A stretch of 64,000 nt of DNA from Certhia americana (lineage: Eukaryota; Chordata; Aves; Passeriformes; Certhiidae), in NCBI GenBank assembly GCA_018697195.1, contig CM031864.1, positions 22,697,257-22,761,256 of the forward strand. The letters are read 5' to 3'. Below are positions 59,376-64,000 of this stretch, piece after piece (position 1 is the first letter of the stretch; each line of letters opens with the position of its first letter). A program made the position numbers and the translations under genes. The notes under the pieces were generated by a model. The model searched no databases. It was given only the letters and a program-made list of their open reading frames with translations, and was not told the origin of the DNA.

Positions 59376-62300
59376 TCTGGTGACTGACAGTAAGTAATTT
59401 CAAACCAGCACCTGTGTAATTCTGACTTTTATATCAAATACAGGATTCATTTTATTCCCTAAAACATGTCAGCTAAAAGGGAACAGTCCATTGGTCTTAG
59501 ACACAAAAGTACACCCATCAGCTAACACTTCACTAAGATCATGTCCAAGTTATGTGATTTCCACAAAAATCAAACTCTTTTTGTGCCAATCACAAAAATC
59601 AATAGAAACCATAAAGATTTTATTTTTCCAGTAACACTTTATCACAAGTTTCCTCACCAAGTTTATTAGAATTATCAGTTTAAGCCAGCACTTTTCACTC
59701 ACTCAACAGCTCTCCAACTGCTCCATCGGTGGGTACTGTGAGGAACAGCTTGTACTGTGTTCAGAGGGGTCTGTGTAAACAGGAAACATTGGTGAAATTG
59801 GCTTCAGCCCTGTGTCCTTATCTTGTACCTCAGAGCTGGCCCAATGCTTGGTCAGTGCTCTACAACTTTATTACTCCACAATATTTATATAGCATTAAAA
59901 TATATTAAATTCTTCCAAATTTCACCATTTGTACTGAAAAAATTCAGAATTTTAGCTATGTATTTTCAAATAGATCTAAGTGTCAACAGGGAACAACCAC
60001 AAAACAAATATAACTGCATAGAGTTTATGAGCAGTTTGCAAAGAAGAGAACTCTACCCTACCCATCCAGTGAAATAAAGGAATAATAAATACATGCGCAT
60101 AACCAAGAATATTTTCCAAAGAAGGCCCATTGAAGTTTTTACGTTTAGTATTGGGGGGTTCTGTTTTGCTTAACAAGTAATTAACTAGTCCTTTATAGCA
60201 TCCATGAAATTTTAACTAATGTGTGTCAGCAGTTCAAAATGAAGAGTCTGTCTGACAGCCCAGCTACCCAGGCTTTGAGATTTAAATATGACCCCTCATA
60301 GAATTAAAAAAAAAAAGTAAAATTAAAAAAGCTTCAACTACTAAAGTGTTGTCACTGTTGTTTTAAATGACAATTTAGTGGGATGGAATTCAAGACACTT
60401 AATTATCACATTAGTTAGCCAGATGGTTTATTTGAAATCCCAGCAGACAAGTATCTGAATTTTGCTTTAAGTTGGGCTCAATGAGTTAGCAAGGGCTAAG
60501 GACAGCAAGAGTATGTGACTCTCTTTTGCTTGCTTTGACAACTAAAACTTTGTCTGCCTACCCCCTTGAGCAATGTTTCAAAGGGAATTTTTGGAAAAAG
60601 TGGCAGCCAGAAGAATATGAGTGTTCCCCAACCCTTCAGATATCTGTGGTCACTTAGTTTTGTTACACCCTTGACACTGAATTTCCACCAGTTTTTCAAA
60701 GAAAAGGATTTGAAAGCAAACTTTATAAAAACAGAAAAGAAGTTTTCTCTAAACCAGAAAAAAGTGGTTTAAATAGTATGCAACATCTTTTTTTTTTCCC
60801 ATAAATGTTTTGGCAACAAATAGGATTCCTCATTGGATGACTTTATGGATGGTGGGGAGGAGAGGAATCATGCATCAACAGTCCCAGAGTAAGAGCTGGT
60901 GGTATTTCTTGGCTGAGCTGTGCTGTTTCAGCAGTCAGCTCTCGAGCGGCTCCTTCAAATGGTCTCAACACTTTCACAGGAGTTTCCATTAGTGTCTGCT
61001 CCAGACGTGAGAAGAATCCATCAATTTCATTTTCGAAACATCATAGCATGTAATAACTGCCTTTGCTCAAACAGCTTCTCTTAATACAGAATGTTGAATT
61101 CTGTCTGGTAACTGCATCCTGAATAAGTTTGTCTTGGGGAACAAGTCATTATTCTTGGAAGATTTTCAGAAGTTTTTTGGCTTTCACAGGCTGCCTGAGC
61201 TATGGACAGATACCATCTGCTCATATAAGAATACACATCTCTAGTGTGTCATCATACTTGTGTATGAAGTGTACAGACACAGAAGAGCATCACCTCCCAT
61301 CCCACCCCCACTGTGGAAAGGACAGAAGTTTTGGTACTCATTTTCTTTTGGGGGTTGAATTAGAAGAGTTAAAATAACAAATTCATGGAATTTCATTGCC
61401 TTTAAAATATTTCTCAGATGACTCTTTGAGAACTGAATTAGCACCTGATGTACCCAACAAGGTGCAGACCTCAGCAGGACTCTCTTCTCCAAAATTACAA
61501 TACTGGTTCAGAATGCAGGAACAAATTGTCTGAAAAACAAGGCAACCAAAGATATTCGACATACAAGTATAAATTCAGTGGCCTCTGAAAGGTGGTATTT
61601 CCAAGCAGAGAACTACCACAATTTTCCTTTCCTCACTGGAGATGTGAGGAACAGAAATATTAAATGGCTTGTTCAAAATGACATTGGTATCTCTGGCAGA
61701 GAAGAGAGTCATGTCTTGCTTCCCATATTTCAGACCACATACCTTCTGGATATCTGCCCAGATAAGTTAAATCCCTTGTTTTATGTATTGCTCTGATGTA
61801 GCAATTGGTGAAACTTGAAACAAAACATAACAACCAACCTCAAAAATTCAAATCCCAATGATTCTCAACAAGACTAAAATTTTTTAGCAATGAAACACAA
61901 GTACTTTGAGGTGTTGCCCAAGAGGATCAGCACATGGAAATATTAACACAAGCAAAACATTAACTAGGATTTCCAGTAAAGACAGAGTAGTCAATTTGGT
62001 TTTTGGTATCAAATAGCAACATCTGCACTATGGTAGGTATATACTAGCCCCATTACTTTTCTCCTTTACATAAAAAACCAGATTGTCAATATGAGAGAGT
62101 GTTTCTGGGTCATGACACTAAAGTCAAGCTAATGCATACCAAATGCATTGTCATCTAGGTATTTTTATAGTTCTGGGGTTGTCTACACTGTAGAAAAGTT
62201 GTTTTTTCTAATATTATTCTTGCAGAGGCTAAATATCTACATAAAGAACTACAGACTGTTCAGCGTTCTGCCTTATCCTGGGTCCTTCTCTTCAGTTGAC

Positions 62301-64000
62301 ATACATGTGCTTAGCCTTGTCTAGTCAAGACAAAGCTTCTTGGCATTATTGCCATTCAGGAGCCTTTTTCTAAGCAATTGTACCATGGTCTCCTCCTTCC
62401 AAAGAATAGTGCCAAAACAATATCATCTAAAACCCACATGTGCCTCATTTCCAGTGACTGTAGGTAGGAATGACCAAAGTAATCTACAGTAGAAGTACAG
62501 ATTATTTTGCAAACAAGATTACTTATAAGTTCCTTGGTCTATTACTGCCTTGAAATCCTGAATACCAAAGATGACCAAAATAATCCTGTCTGGCATCATT
62601 AGGTTTCTCTTTCTCAGTTAGGCCCCCCAGCTTCTCACTATAGCACAGTTCGCCAGTGCGTGCCTCTCAATATGTGTGAACTATCACATCTCTACCTTCT
62701 TCATCCTTTAGTATATAAAATTATGCATATTGCCCCTAGATAAAATGTATACCACTTAAATTAGAAACGTTTATCAATGCAGGATGTCATAAGCAGCTCA
62801 AACCCAACTATTATAAATCAAGTTATGGAAATACATAGCACATAGAGAAACATGAGGTTTGCAGTACAGAGGGAGCATGAAAGAAAAGCTTGAATATTTG
62901 AGACTGCTATAGGCTTAGAGGGGGGTTAGTTTTCAAAGAATATTTTTGGGTTGTGTTTTTGCTTCAGAATGTGTCTAAAACAACACCACCTCAAATGCAG
63001 CTTGTTTTCTCCATCAGTGAGGAGGAGAAGCTCCTGTGTGCTTGAGAGAGCTGAGTTTGGGTGTCTGAGCACAACGGGACATAGCTTCTTCTTGGAGTAC
63101 AGGCTGCTTTCCATTGACAAATGCCAGTCTAAGATGTTGCAAAAAAACCCCTAAATTCTGCAAAATTATGATGAAAGATACACTGCAAGACATGACATCA
63201 CAGATGAACACACATTCACTACACAAGACAGAATTTATTAAATGTTCCTTCAAAATATGCAGATTAAAAAAAAAAAAAATAGTGACCACCCTTGCCTTGG
63301 AAAGGACAAAAGCAAAGATGAAATATCTTGCTGATATTTGGTGATGTAACAGGTCAGTAACAGAAATAGGGCTATAAAATGTGCCATCAGTTAAGTGAGT
63401 CGTGTACTACCCTTATAAACTATAATATTGCTTCCCTTAAATCTCACTTGAAAGGAAAATATTGGCTTAAAGTGCATGCTGGTCTGCTTTGTCTCCAAAT
63501 ACATACTTCAAAGAAAAGTTGCAAATATTTATTCCAAGGGTGCTAGTGGGCAATCCTTTAGAAGTGGAATAGCTACCAACAATATGTCATGGGAAATAAG
63601 TGATGAAGTTACTTGATGACAGAATACTGGACATTTATATGGGAAAAATAGTCCGTCTAGTTTCTGGGACAGTCCAAGGAAAGTGGGGGAAGAAAGAGGA
63701 ACACCGAGCTGTCAACTCACAGCTCCTGCAGATAACTGAATGACTCCAAGTCACAGAGAAATTTTGCCCAGCCCTTAACGCAAAATACCTGAAAGAATAT
63801 TACACTCAGAAATGGTTTGAAATGCAAATTTTTGGAAGTTTCACTAGCTGCTATTTATTGGCAAGCAGGTTTGTAATAAATTACGGAGCCATATTCTGTT
63901 TCAAAAATCAAAGATCACTATTTTCTGTTATAGCTTTGTGTTTTTCATTGCAAAGCTTAAAGGCCATCCTATATAAATATGATTACACTTTTGCAATTTA
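59376..64000. other. Unique AT-rich DNA to the window end
   Basis: Homopolymer runs occur near 60305 and 63265. A stretch at 62172-62195 (GGGGTTGTCTACACTGTAG) vaguely recalls the end of some sauropsid DNA transposons, but no second end is seen. I recognise no gene or RNA. Confidence 0.5.

Noticed and set aside
1..64000. CRISPR arrays, operons, tRNA, rRNA, snRNA, mitochondrial insertions or endogenous retrovirus genes
   Set aside because: I scanned for their usual signatures (regular spacer arrays, box B-like TTCAAATC contexts, conserved snRNA starts, gag/pol motifs) by eye and found none that hold up. The DNA has vertebrate intergenic or intronic character throughout.

Overview
The window looks like vertebrate nuclear DNA, most likely from a bird. 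It is AT-rich and repeat-poor. Almost all the interspersed repeats I can recognise are CR1 LINE fragments with the usual avian 3' ends, and I see no Alu, B1/B2 or L1 sequence. There is no bacterial-style gene packing, operon, CRISPR array, tRNA or rRNA. A 384-base run of N shows that it comes from a draft assembly. All family calls are recognition from memory; no search was run.

Layout. From 1 to 12.5 kb the sequence is mostly unique and AT-rich, with GC-richer patches at 3.5-4.3, 4.5-4.8, 5.2-5.5 and 8.5-9.0 kb. This part holds a young CR1 tail (4456-4790), a very old CR1 reverse-transcriptase fragment (5665-6150) and a striking 76-base hairpin (8551-8626). From 12.5 to 21.3 kb there are two minus-strand segments that read like coding exons of an unidentified gene (12565-12837 and 21041-21195). 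A long, heavily decayed CR1 body lies between them (about 17850-19190). From 21 to 29.5 kb I see unique DNA with homopolymer tracts. At 29.5-30.7 kb an (AT)19 microsatellite, the gap, a CpG-rich block with tandem units and a 29-bp minisatellite form one structurally unstable landmark. From 30.7 to 64 kb the sequence is again mostly unique. It contains a plus-strand CR1 end (41575-41795), the best-preserved CR1 (45201-45935, minus) and two adjacent CR1 tails (59113-59375), plus a few weak exon-like open segments on the minus strand and several short inverted repeats.

How it works together. No complete protein-coding gene can be shown. The simplest reading is intergenic or intronic DNA, perhaps with a minus-strand gene running through part of it. 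I found no convincing new system. The best candidates for follow-up are the near-perfect hairpin at 8.55 kb, the exon-like segments at 12.6-12.8 and 21.0-21.2 kb, and the CpG/tandem-repeat block around the gap.
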